A stretch of DNA of 64,000 nt, taken from assembly GCA_973895155.1 (NCBI GenBank), contig OZ316895.1, positions 12,896,001 to 12,960,000 on the forward strand. Direction: 5' to 3'. The translations under genes were made by a program, and so were the position numbers. Shown here one piece after another: positions 47,924-59,700 of the stretch (its first letter is position 1; the number at the start of each line of letters is the position of its first letter). This DNA is from Marsupella aquatica. Taxonomy: Eukaryota > Marchantiophyta. The notes under the pieces are model-generated. The model made no database searches. It was not told the DNA's origin and saw only the letters and a list, made by a program, of their open reading frames with translations.

Positions 47924-48266
47924 TGTTGAGCATAGACGACACTTGTAACAGTAAGCACATGACACATCCAACGTGCAAGTAGTCGACACAAGAGATACGT
48001 GGTTCACCTCCTCGAGGCTACGTCCATGGGAACACACAAGAGAGCTTTATTGAACTCTAAGCCCGTCAGCCTTACCAAGTCTCTACAGTGTAAGCTCTCC
48101 TCATCTCTCAAGTGGCTCCGTAACAATGAGCCTAAGTTCCACTTATCCAAGCAAACACCGCTTGGCATATAGTGTGCATCCTAGTTAACATAACCACGTC
48201 TCCGACTATGGTTAGCCTAACTACGGTTACATGTCGTAACCCTAGACCTTGAGTAAATACCTAACA
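47924..48266. mobile_element. Solo LTR, 343 bp, with TGTAG target duplication
   Basis: It starts TGTTGAGCATAG and ends ATACCTAACA (TG...CA). The 5-bp target TGTAG is present at 47919-47923 and 48267-48271. Internal text (GTACGTGGTTCACCTC-like, GAGGCTACGTCCATGGGAA) resembles the copia LTR at 48402, so it is a related family reduced to one LTR by recombination. Confidence 0.85.
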
Positions 48267-48271
48267 TGTAG

Positions 48272-48401
48272 CACCCAAGATGTCGTTAAGACAAAAGTTG
48301 CACAAAAAATAGTGTGGTGAGAAAAAGATGTTGAAAAGAAAAAAGATGTTGAGATGAGAAAAAGAAGTCGAGGTGAAGAAAATGTCGAGGAGAGAAAAGA
48401 T
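48272..48401. repeat. Minisatellite, left part (gagaaaaagatgtcgaggt)
   Basis: Units of about 20-25 bp (GAGAAAAAGATGTTGA, GAGGAGAGAAAAGAT) repeat imperfectly. The same array resumes at 50402 on the other side of the copia element. Confidence 0.8.
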
Positions 48402-50401
48402 TGTTGGGGATAATCCTTATCCCGAGACACCATGCACATGTAAACACCATACAGAGCAGTCGATGCAGCGAGTACGTGGTTCACCTCATGACTGAGGCTA
48501 CATCCACGGGAAAGCAAGAGACCTTTACTTCTCTCTTACTCCACTCCAACAATGAACTGAATATCCACCAGGGGCTGGCATCAACCCTAGTTATATATAG
48601 CATGCATCATTGCTAACCTAAGCTAAGTCTTAACATGAGTTAGTCTAACTGCGGTTAGCCCTAGAGCACAAGACTAAGAGCAATATTCAACAAATCGACT
48701 CCCCCTTGACTCTAGTCTTGGGGACTGGGCTACTTGCTACCATATGCCATCCTCAGCGGGAAATTCTAGACAAACACCTAAATAGATCTCCCCCTAAAAA
48801 CCACCATGAGTTAACTAAGGGTTAACTAGATAAATTAAGTTGTAGCCTAACAGGATCAAGGAATCTATATACAATAACTAAGTCACAATATTGTTAGCCA
48901 AGTAGCTCTAACTTGTGCTTCAACTGCAAAACCTGCAAAGTAGCACGGTGTCTTGAGAAACTCTCTAAGTGAATCACTTTTGGTAAAAGTGTCAGGCGAG
49001 TTGAGTTTACGGTCAATCTTGACTAGCTCAAACTGATTATCAAAAACACCATGCCTGATAAAATGGTACCTGATGTTGATGTGCTTCACTAAGTTGCTAT
49101 CCATCACTTGGTTCACAGCAAGGTGAAGAGCACTCTAACTATCACAATGGAGCTTCACATTCCCTTGTGGCAATCCCATCTTAGTGATAAGTCTATCTAA
49201 CCAAATAGCTTCCTTTGTTGCTTCGCTACTGCAACATACTGAGCTTTTGTAGTAGACTGAGCAATACACTTCTGCAAAGTAGATCTCCAACTTATGCATC
49301 CACCGCCAAGTGTGAAGTCAACACATACCCAGTTGTTGGCCTCCTCCAATCCAGATCCTGTGCATAGTCAGCATCTACATGTCCCATCAATGATCTCGCA
49401 TTATCAGCATGTGCACAAACAAAAGACCATGATCCATGGTCCCCTTCAAGTACCAAAAAATCCACTTCACTGCTTCCCAGTGTACCTTTCCTGGATTCGA
49501 CATGTACCTACTCACCTTGCCCATAGCCATGGCACGATCAGGTCTAGTGCAAGTCATCAAATACATGAGACTCCCCACTGCCTTGTCATAAGGAACCTCA
49601 GACATAACGACCGCTTCGCCGTGATCTCTCCGTTGAGCCCTAGCACTTCACGTTTTTTCCTCCAAGTCGAACATCACGACGAGAAACCCGGTTCAGATGG
49701 GAACAAGCTCCATAGCTTGTGAAAAAATCTGAATGCCTCTTTCACTCGTCACAACGCACTCGGTGAACACTCGACAGCAATTTGGTTACCGAATGACCAG
49801 CTCGCTTTCACCTACAACTTGAGCTATAACATGCAACGCCTTGTGCACCGCACAACTCACACCGTTGCAAAAAACAAACTCTGGTCTCTCTCACAAAAAC
49901 CGTCAAACACAAAAAAATCCAGAATAACGCACTCCAATTCTTCCGCACTATGAATACCGATAGAAAGCCCTCTCACTAATCTATCTGTTCAGCCACACAC
50001 ATTCAAGTTTCATGCAATGAAAATTCTTGGGATCTTCAAATCATCAACTCCACAAGAAATGCTTGTCACCACTATGTCACCTCCCAGGCATGCTTTGATA
50101 CCACTTGTTGGGGATAATCCTTATCCCGAGACACCATGCACATGTAAACACCATACAAAGTAGTCGACACAACGAGTACGTGGTTCACCTCACGGCTGAG
50201 GCTACGTCCATGCCACGGGAAAGCAAGAGACCTTTACCTCTCTCTTGCTCCTCTCCAACAATGAACTGAAGATCCACCAGGGGCTGGCATCAGCCCTAGT
50301 TATATATAGCATGCATCACTGCTAACCTAAGCTAAGTCCTAACCTGAGTTAGCCTAACTGGGTTAGCCCTAGAGTCACCAGACTAAGAGCAATACTCAAC
50401 A
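48402..50401 (-). mobile_element. Deleted Ty1/copia retrotransposon, 2.0 kb, with AAGAT target duplication
   Basis: LTRs of about 291-296 bp lie at 48402-48692 and 50106-50401, both with TGTTGGGGATAATCC at the plus-strand left and CAATAyTCAACA at the right, very alike. AAGAT flanks both sides (48397-48401 and 50402-50406). Reading minus, the LTR at 50106 is followed by AGTGGTATCAAAGC, an initiator-tRNA-Met primer site, and the other LTR is preceded by the purine tract AAGGGGGAG. Internally only the last RT/RNase H part remains; gag, protease, integrase and most of RT are deleted. Confidence 0.92.
48883..49605 (-). pseudogene. Copia RT C-terminus / RNase H remnant
   Basis: Minus-strand pieces in two frames: EVPYDKAVGSLMYLMTCTRP with SRYMSNPGKVHW and WYLKGT (from 49605), then HVDADYAQDLDWRRPTTGYV, and finally KHINIRYHFIRHGV with DTFTKSDSLREFL (to 48883). 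These are standard consecutive motifs of copia RT end and RNase H. Frame breaks between them show that the copy is dead. Confidence 0.9.
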
Positions 50402-50700
50402 AAGATGGCAAAGTGAGAAAAAGATGTAAAGATAAGGAAAAGATGTCTAGGAGAGAAAAGATGTTGTGGTGAGATAAAAATTTCAAGGTGAGAAAATGAT
50501 AAGATGTCAAGGTGAAAAGTTGTGGAGATGACAAAAAGGTGTCAAGTCAGGTGAGAAAGGATGTCGAGGAGAGAAACAAATATGAAGGACATGAAATATG
50601 TCAAGGGTGAGAAAAAATGGTCGTGGTGAGATAAAGATGTCAATGTGAGAAAAAAAATGAGATGAGAAAAATATGTCAAGGCAAAGTAAAATTGTTGTGG
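50402..50700. repeat. Minisatellite, right part
   Basis: Continues the GAGAAAAGATGTCAAGGTGA-type array interrupted by the copia element. Units are about 20-25 bp and poorly conserved. Confidence 0.75.
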
Positions 50701-52199
50701 TGGTGTTCAACAACCTATGCATTGCAGAGATAACGGTCACCACAGCATAGAGTCAAAGCATAACTGAGTGATAGAAAACATTTGTTTTAAATTTTGAAAT
50801 TTTTAGAGAAATAAATATTTGATATATTTTATTTAAAGTCAAGTTTTTTTAAAACTTTAAAGCTTTTGATAAAATTTTCATAAATTACTTTTCAATTAAT
50901 ATTCAATTAATTGTTTATCTTGGTCAGGTTTGGGTAGGCTATGGGTACCTTGGGCAGAGGTAATTGATATTAAAAGGGGTATGGATGGATCTGACTATTC
51001 TAGATAAACAAATTTATAATGAAGGGCTAGGATTGGCTCCCACTTTTTCTTGAGTTTGTAAATGTAAAATTTAGAGAGGATATGATATTATAGTGACTTC
51101 TCCCCTCCTTGTACCAAATAAGGTATTGGGCTTGACTTCATTCAATTAATTTTTTTTCTCATGATTACACTATCTAGTCAATAAATTGTTTTCTTGTGCA
51201 TTGATGATGAGAAAGTGAGGAACTCTTTATACTTGTGCATACAAGAGGGTTAGTTTCATTTTTTGTCTTTTGTCTTTTGTCTCCACCATTTAATTCTTGC
51301 TTGTGTGAAAAGGTTTCCAATCCTTTAGGTCCACACTATATTTAATTCATTTTTGGTGTTATGCCTTCCATTTTATTGATTACTTCCTTTTTTGACACTG
51401 CAATTTTGAATGACAACCACTTTATAGAAAGACGCAACCTTGTATTATAGTTTTAATTTTCCTTGTTCCAAGGAAAGAAGAAACGGGGAACACGTGTTTT
51501 GCCCACAGACCAATCGGAGGATCTGGGAGGGAGTGGGAGTTTAGGGTTTAGGGTATAGGGTTTAGGTACACTTTGAACTCATTTTGATTCAAGCAGAGTT
51601 ATTTCCAGCCCAGTGGAGAGAGGACAGCCCAGAGCAAGTCAACCAGCAAGACATCGTGGCAGGAAATCCTGCTAAGAATGCTGCCAATAGAGCACACCAA
51701 AAATGTCATTCAAATTCCCAAATATGAATAATATCTGATAGTCTATGTGAGAGACGTTTCCTAAATGATCTAGGAGACAGCCCATGAATATATAGCAGAG
51801 AGAGCAGCAACTATTATTAGCTCACTACTCTATGATTACTTTGTGAATAAATGTTTTGGACAAATCTAATTTTGCAAGGAGAGAAAATCCCAATCCAGAA
51901 GACGAAATGCAGCCTCAGAGTGAGAGGGGAATGCCAAAAAAAATGCTCCAGAGGGAGCAATAAGCCGAGAAGAACTGAAAAATCCTGTCAATATATCACC
52001 AGAGGACAACGTGCCAGGGAAAGGAGTTGGATGGATAGGTCCATAGCAAAAACATCTGGCAACAAACAGACCACCCAATAGATCAAAGAAGCCCCACAGC
52101 CACCTAATGATGATGATATTCTGACTAGGAAAGCAAGAATTGGGGCAGACATCCCAACGAGACTTGCGTCAAGTGAATGTTGAGAAACAAAACCAAAGA
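50701..52199. other. Gene-free region with short telomere-type tract
   Basis: AT-rich and no recognised gene. At 51540-51567 there are three to four units of TTTAGGG (one altered to TATAGGG), the plant telomere repeat, at an interstitial position. Confidence 0.45.
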
Positions 52200-53249
52200 T
52201 GATCATCCAGTGATGGTTCCTCAATGGGAAAGAGAAACCATGGGTAATAGACTGAGCAACAACGGAAGTAGCCAATAGAGACCCGGAACAAAGGTGAGGA
52301 AAAGATTTATATTAGACAGTCTTCTATTGCCTATGAAGAACACATAAACTATGTGTCGAGAGGGAATGAAAACAAAAAATTGATTTGTGGAGAGCAGAAC
52401 ATTATAGAGTTCAACAAGGAGGACAATAAGCAATCGGGCCTGCGATGTATTTTTCTGCGTAGTGCAAGCAATTGTTTTTCTCAGAGCCAGAACAAAATGC
52501 TACCAAGTGGAGATGTCGGACAAGTGCGGAAGCGGCAGCAAAAGGGAATAAATCACAAATTGGTTAGACCAAAACAGACGGAGAGTACATTTTTTCCAGA
52601 GGAGCCAGACGGTTTCATAGATTACAAATATCCGATCATAGTGCCTCGGAGAACGCCCAAGGGCTAGATCAAGAGTACTCGAGAAGCAGCGTCCACCCAG
52701 AAGGTGAGAAAGAACCACACTGTTGTGTTCCAGGCAATGATAGCTTGCTGGTAGGTAAAAGATATGTGCCAATTGTCTTCTCAGGGGTTTCACTTCCACA
52801 AAAATGACATATCACGTGCGACGAAGGATAGGGTCATTTTATTGGTTGTAAGGGAAGACTTAAGAATTTTTGTAGAAGAATAATAGGGCCTTTTAAATTC
52901 AATTTTGAGACTTATAAGAACATTAGGGCCTTTTTAATCCAATTTTTGGAATATTCCAAGAATATTCCAACTTTATAGGGGTTAAAAATAATATTTTTTA
53001 CTTACAGTTTAGGGGGTCCAAGGCCTAAAAACGTCACAGGTGATGGGGAGGTCCCCATGTAGTGAGACCCCCGAGATTGTCTTCCTTGCCGACAATAGGG
53101 GCACCATCAATCTCCATGTCCACATTGATTTGCTCGCTTGTCAGAGAACAGCCAGCAGCAAGGACCCTCCAAAGGAAATTCTTTCCTCTATTTGACAGGT
53201 CAGACCTCCATATTAAGCGTCTCCAGTGACGCTGCCATATATATAGCAC
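52200..53249 (-). pseudogene. LINE (L1-type) 3' remnant with RT-associated zinc-binding region
   Basis: Minus-strand text WRRLIWRSDLSNRGKNFLWR with VLAAGCSLTSEQINV matches the zf-RVT region after plant LINE reverse transcriptases (W..lW......k.FlWR.l...l.t). Further down, ETVWLLWKKCTLRLF matches the usual IW..RN..IF block near the LINE 3' end. Stops and frame changes break it up; RT itself is absent. Confidence 0.55.
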
Positions 53250-54036
53250 ATGAGTCAGTTGTACCCCATTGGGTATTTAATGAGCAGAAGTCCCCTGCAG
53301 ACAGGTCCAACAATATATATGCTATTGAGCTACTTAACAGACATGGGGGTGACGTTGGAGACCCTTCCAAAACCATTGAGATTGGACAAACTACACTGAT
53401 TGAGATGGTGGTGGACCAGACTGGAGAAGCAAAATGGTGTTGGATAAAAGTACCAAATAATTCAGTAACTCTAAAGCCTCTCAAACGAGGTATGTGTGAT
53501 GAGTAATCAATCCATTCTGCTGATTTCCAATTCCACAGATCCAAGACCGATCAAATATTAATACATGAGCATGCAGTGATTATATATGGTAGAGCGGATA
53601 CTGGGAAGCATAGGGAACAAATTGATTTATGAAAAAGGATATCTATTCTCCATTGAGCAAGGTAGGGAGTGAGTCAGATGACCAATGTACGTAGGTTGCT
53701 CCGAATAAGAGTCCATGCTTTCTAGATCTTGTTCCAGATACCCGTCGTGTAACTGTGTAAGCCATTCCTCAAAAGCTAAAAGGAAAGGAGAATAGAAAAT
53801 GGTCCACACTTGAGTATCTCAATTGCTTGAGAAGAACAGAATGTTTCTAGGCCTCCAGCCAAAGATTAGCAGAGAAAAGAATAACCCATTCCAAATTTGG
53901 GTCTGAGATCATATAACGGACCAATGGACCAATGGACTAGCATTGTAGTGGCCTGAGTCTATATGTCTTTAAATCCAAGCCCTAAGCTGTCTTGTTTATG
54001 TCTACACAATCCATCCCATGAAATAAGGGGAGATTT
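53250..54036. other. Region without recognised gene
   Basis: An open stretch (plus, to 53506) shows no known domain. Nothing else is visible. Confidence 0.4.
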
Positions 54037-55837
54037 TCACCCCCTATCCTTGTTAAACCCACTGAAGGAGGCCCTAAAACCAACTGCCTCAGCCCTATGA
54101 AGTAAGGTGAAAGTCTGGCCCCGTTGAAGAGCCACACACACCCGCTGTTGAAAAAAGGCAGCGAGGACAGAGACAGGGGGAAGGCCTCCTCTCAATACAA
54201 TAAACAGCACAGGCCCGCAGGAACCGGTCGAAGGCTCGATTGAAGGTAGGATGGAGAGCACCAAAAACCTCAAGGGCAAAGGGGTAGAAAAGATTCCTTG
54301 GGTAGCGAACTGCATAGGCCTCCTCCTGTTGCCAAGTACATGGGCGGCAACCGCGACATGGTTACCCCCCGGTAGGGTTAGCAACCACCACATCCCCAAG
54401 AGCACGAACCCCAGCCCTAGATCCGCCCGCCGCCGGTCAGGAAGACCACCCCGAAGGGGGAGGACATGTCGTTGCTCCATGGCAACATGGTAACCAGAGT
54501 CCCTGGCAATGGCAACCACCACGTCTCAAATATCATCATGAGTGGCAGTCCTCTCGCTCCCATGACACACCTGAGAATATGAACTCCCAACGAATCCAAT
54601 GACACCCACAAACACAAGTGGGTTGGCCAAGGAGGCAAGGGTGAGGAAGTCCCAACCTAAGGCGTAATGAAGTGATAAAGAGGAAGGAGCTCATACGAAA
54701 GGGGGCCCACAAAGGACTAGCAGACAACCACGCTCCAGAACCAGCTCCCGCACAAGAAAGGAGGTGAGCCCAAACCGAGTCAGAGGGTGCCTCCGAGAGC
54801 ATGCTGGAAAGGGTGTGACGGTGCATGCGGTCGGAAATCACCTGTACGTTGGACACGGTTCGGACTGTCTAGAACCACCTCCATGAAGTTCAAAACAGCA
54901 GCCTGCACAACCTCGGGCAGGAGTGAACGGGTCTGGCGAAAGCAAACCTGGAATGGGAGGACACCCTCCTCAACCCCCATGACGTGGTCAAAGAGGATGG
55001 GTTGAAGATCCACAATGAAATGAGAAGCAAGGGCAGGGGCCACCTGTGCCCAACTCCCAAGGAACGCGCACAGGGCAGTGGAAACAGCCAAGGAAATACC
55101 CATGCCACCGCCGGAAGACGGCAGGGCAGCCCGCCGAGCCGCAAAAGAACCATCCTCTCCGTCAAGGGATCCAGGGCCTATAAGGTGTCCAAAGGTCCCC
55201 ATCACAGTGGTGTCGATGGATGAGAGCAAGAACAAAAACAAGGGAGTGGGCAGAACAGTCCGGAGAAGGCATGAAGGGCGTCGGACGAAGCACTGGACCA
55301 AAACCATGAAGGCAATCTGGACATTGCCAAGTGCCACCAGCTAGTCGATGTGAAGAACATCCTGAGATAATGCCACCTGCAAAAACTCACAGACAAAAGC
55401 ATCCTCCCCGAATGGGACCCCAAGACCTGAATGCCCTCCACATGCACAAAGGGGGACACCAAGGGGAGGGGAGAAAGAACCCGAGAGAAGATGCGAAGAC
55501 CAGACCCCGCACTTCCGAGACTGCACCAAAAGGCCAAAGAGTGCCAACTGGTCAACAAAGTAAAGATAAGCATCCCCAAGGACCGAGGTGGGCCCCACCA
55601 GATGAGTGTGATCAGCAATGGACAGAAACATGCACCCAGGAAAGGCAAGTGAGGATGCCCGGAGAGCACGAAAGTGTGTCATGGCAAACAAAGCCCCACC
55701 AATGGGATCCTGCTGCCGAGTTCAGTGTCCAATTATCGTGAGGATGCCCAGAGAGCACGAAAGTGTGTCATGGCAAACAAAGCCCCACCAATGGGATCCC
55801 CCTGCCGAGTTTAGTGTCCAATTATTGTGACTAGAGG
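54037..55837 (-). pseudogene. Decayed reverse transcriptase of a non-LTR-like retroelement (C-terminal half)
   Basis: Minus strand, several frames. In order: GLLVQSRKCGVWS (late RT palm), GVPFGEDAFV, QCFVRRPSCLLRTVLPT, LPSSGGGMGI with AFLGSWAQVAP, RMHRHTLSSMLSE, SGAWLSASPL, RLRLGLP, CVCGC with a following H and C, VVAIARDSGYHV, a RRRADL stretch and FYPFALEVFGALHPTFNRAF, ending with VALQRGQTFTLLHR. This succession is typical of the RT C-terminal half plus the Cys-His 'CxCG...GdH.L.C' tail found in many plant and animal non-LTR-type RTs. Multiple frameshifts make it non-functional. It links the fragments at 8776, 9843 and 38361 to one family. Confidence 0.65.
55649..55829. repeat. 89-bp tandem duplication inside the retroelement remnant
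   Basis: A unit starting GTGAGGATGCCC at 55649 is repeated at 55738 with only a few mismatches. Confidence 0.88.
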
Positions 55838-56762
55838 GCATGCTTTGCCAGGTAGAGTCAAGGAGAGGGCATCCAAAATGTTGCACACTGGGTTTTCATA
55901 GCCTTCCCTCTCCACTCTGGATTTTATCCTGTGTCCACTCTGGATTTTATTCTCCAAGCTCGTCTTCGGTCCCAACATTCTCGGCTTTCATTCTTCCATG
56001 GTTTTTGAAATTTTGTTTTCGTAGCTTTTTGTTCTCCAGAATCTTCTTTCTTCCCTAAATTTTTCGAAATTTTGTTTTCAAAGCTATTTATTCTCCAGAA
56101 TCTTCTTCCATCCCAAAATTCGCGGGTTTCATCCTTCCAGTACGTCTCCATGTACTAAGCGTGGTGTGGGTACAAAATCCTGGAAGGGATGTTTTCAAAT
56201 CTTTCAGGAAAACACGGGGTGTGACGCTGTGGATTCCCTACTTGAAAACGAAACACGATCCACCCAACAGAAATCGTTGTGCTTCCAAACTCAAGTCAAT
56301 TTCTTAAGTTAAAGAGATCCCACTACAGTTCCAGTCTCTTGTATCAACAATAAGTTCTCCATGCCTCCCACATTGCGAGTGAGGGATTTCAAGAGGGAAA
56401 CAAGGGCAATCACGAGTTATTCTCTGGGCTGGTCTGCTCAGCTGGAAGCCGCAGGTTGCTTCAAGTGAGGAATCAACTCCTATCTGAAACAGATTTATGA
56501 GGCAGTCTACCTAAACTTTCCAATTCCAATTTACTAGCCATTTGCCTGAAAATGGAAAACGAAATAGCTTTCCCGAATTGGAACCCTTATCTGGTACAAC
56601 TCACATATTTCTACTTTTCTGACTCCAGTATGTAAACATTAATGCGTTGCTTGATCTGTCCAACTTTCCTATTGAAAGTGTGAAAAGTAAATTTACAGCA
56701 TGTGTTTCATTCGCTCTACCAATAAATTATTCCAATCATTCCAGAGCGCCGTTAACGTCCTG
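55838..56762. other. 3' flank of VPS34 with short direct repeats
   Basis: A block of about 64 bp with GAAATTTTGTTTTC and TTCTCCAGAATCTTCTT repeats at about 56010 and 56070; TCCACTCTGGATTTTAT repeats at 55912 and 55937. The part near 56763 should hold the VPS34 3' UTR. Confidence 0.5.
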
Positions 56763-59700
56763 TTACCGCCAATATTGTGCCCATCTGTGAATTGTGTCTA
56801 CCATTTGTGGGAACAAAGCACTAACGCTGTCATTAATAAGAGATTGACAGAACTGAACGGCTGTTTCATCATCCAGATCCAGCCGGAATTTTTGTTGAAG
56901 CTGCATCAAAAATCATCCGTGTGGGTGTCATTCGTAGAGTAAGCAAGATGTCTAAAGAAAACAGAAAACATGATTTGTCCCAAGGTTTGCACTAGAAACG
57001 CACCTTCAAAATTCCCTTTTCAGGATCTGATGCAATGTCTGGAATGTTAGCACCAGCCATCAGATGAAAGAGGTTCAAAATAAGATTGCTTGATTTCCGC
57101 AGGATGTTGTAGGCTTCACAGCAGTAGGACTTGAATTTTCCATAGTGCTCACTGGAACAGCCAACATTTTTATGCCAATCACTTTAGCGACAATCCTCCA
57201 ACGAGATCACGTCCCCATGTATGAATGTCTCGTGATACAATGATATTTGCGCTTCATCAAACGAAATTACTTTTTACGATCCGAAAACCTCGGTGAAATT
57301 GGAATTTTACATTGCCAATGGGGCGACTGCAAACACCGCACATCAAACAAAGGCTGAATCATCCATTACATCAAGATTTCTTACCTCTCTGCTCCACCCA
57401 TGGCCTCAACCATTTCCTTGCATAGCTTCATTGGAGGGGGAAAAGGTTTCGGGTCACGTCCAAGAATGAAACCAAAATCAATATGCGACAACCTTCCATC
57501 TTTGGAAAGAAGAAGGTTATCCAGATGTCTGCATACCCACATACATGTTTTTTTCAAACAGAGCTTTATGGATGTAGGCTACAAACACAATTTATGTTCG
57601 CATCGACAAAGTCATAAGCTCACCACTCAAGTTTCCAAGCATCGAGGGATTCTGTGACCGGGAGAGTTGTCCGTAGGACAGAAATCTCAGGACAGAGGAC
57701 CCATCGGACCCTACTCGCATTCACGTAGCAATCATGATGCACAGATGCCCATCATCTATTTAGGAAACAAGGTTGAGGGACTGTGTGTCTATATGGGTCA
57801 ATTCTAACAAACAAGATTGCGCAGAAACGATGTAGAAATGCCTTCGCTGTGGCCCAAGAGCAAATTCGTACGTTTTACTAGCACACATTCTCGCAGCTAG
57901 GAAAGTGCACAAACCTGTCACCAACTCCAAGAATGTACATGATCACGCAGTAACCTGCACAACTTTTTACAAATGTTTCCAGACAGGCTGCAGTGATGCC
58001 GAAAGGTCCGTTCTCGTCTGCATGATATTGTTGAAAAAAATTCACAATAGTCTTGTGCTCTGACAAAACCTGTGCACAACGACCGAAGTAAGTCGATGCT
58101 TTCAAAAGTAATGATCTCCAAAACCTCTGAATTATTGGAAACGTCAAAATCTATATGCGAGTAGAATTGCACAACATATACCCAATTTCAGTAACTTACC
58201 TGTGCTAGTGATGGAGAAGAGATAAATTCAACCATCCCTTCATCCTGAGCTGTTGCAAGTACTTTGTACGGTGTCAGTTGGAGATCAAGATTTTCCAGTT
58301 TTAGAAGCCTATCCATCAGCGACACCATCTGGACCACCTGCTCAAAGAAGATCCGTATTTGATTAATTTAAAGGTTGAGCCAAAATGCAACAAATATAAA
58401 TCTGAATATATAATCGATACGAGTAAAAGTTATTTTCTAGTTAGACTCGCATTTTTGCTGACATTTGGTCTAATCTGTTCTTGGTCCCATTCGCCGACAG
58501 TAAGCCTATGGATTTTAAACCTGTTGGTTCTTAGGAAATCCGCAACGTGTTCTGAAGCCTAACATTGGAGGCATAAAACAGTTCCCTACAAGAGGTCAAC
58601 ATAAACCCATCGCCTGCATGCTTTGTGAACATAATAGACCTACCAGCTGGTCTTGTCGAAGGTCGTCGCCCTTTTTGAATATGATTTGACACTTTCCACC
58701 ACCTTCGGTACGGAGTGTCAATCGCAGAGGATTCAAGGAACTCTTAAATATTGATGATTCAGATGGAATAATACCAGTGATCATGGTCTTTGGATCCAGA
58801 GGTAGAGATATTGGCTGCACGGAGACAACGAGATTTGTCAGTGATGCAGACAGGGCAAGCCCCAACCTTCGATACAAAAATTTCGCACTCAATCTGAGTC
58901 CTCCAAGTTATGACGAACAGAAACAAGTTTTATGACGAGTAGCTCAAGTTAGGTTTGCATGTGGCCCAACACCCACCATCTATCTCAGAAAGGACATAAG
59001 AAATCACCTCATCGAAGTAAGTTAGCTCACTGAGTAGGCCTGAGAGTAGCTGCCGGAGTTTCTCAATCTTCTTTTGCGTTCCACCTCTAACGTTCTTCAC
59101 ATCCCTCATAATGGTACAGAGCTGGGCTGTCAACTCTGTCTGCCTTACCATGTTTTGCCACTGCTTTTCACCAATAGCTGACTGCAAAATTGTACAATTG
59201 CAAAACACTATGATCCCTGTTATCTATGAAAGCTTGCTCTAAACCCTAACTGACTCAGACTGGAATTTCCTACAAGGAAGGAAGGATGAAAACTTCTTTT
59301 ATTGTGTTGAACCTGCTGAACACAGCTGGGCTGAGCAAGGAGCAGACGAGTCAGATTAAAGAATCTCACCTTCTTCAGCACATCTTCAAGTATTTCATAG
59401 ATAGAATAGAATCGCTTGGCGTAGGAAGGGTCATGTAGCTCAACGGCAACATACCACCGGAGAAAACTTGATAATTCAAATTTTTGAACCACTGAAACAT
59501 GCAACATGTGGTAGGTTATGACACCTCACCTCACTGTTACCTTCTCAAACTATGACAAAAAACTTTCAATCAATCATGGATACACACTGTTGTAGACAGA
59601 CCTCAGATACTAATCCACTACTATAGCTAGAAGCTCAGCTCACTATATGTACGAAAGCCAACACTAATCCACTCTGAAAACAAAAGGACCTGATCGGAAC

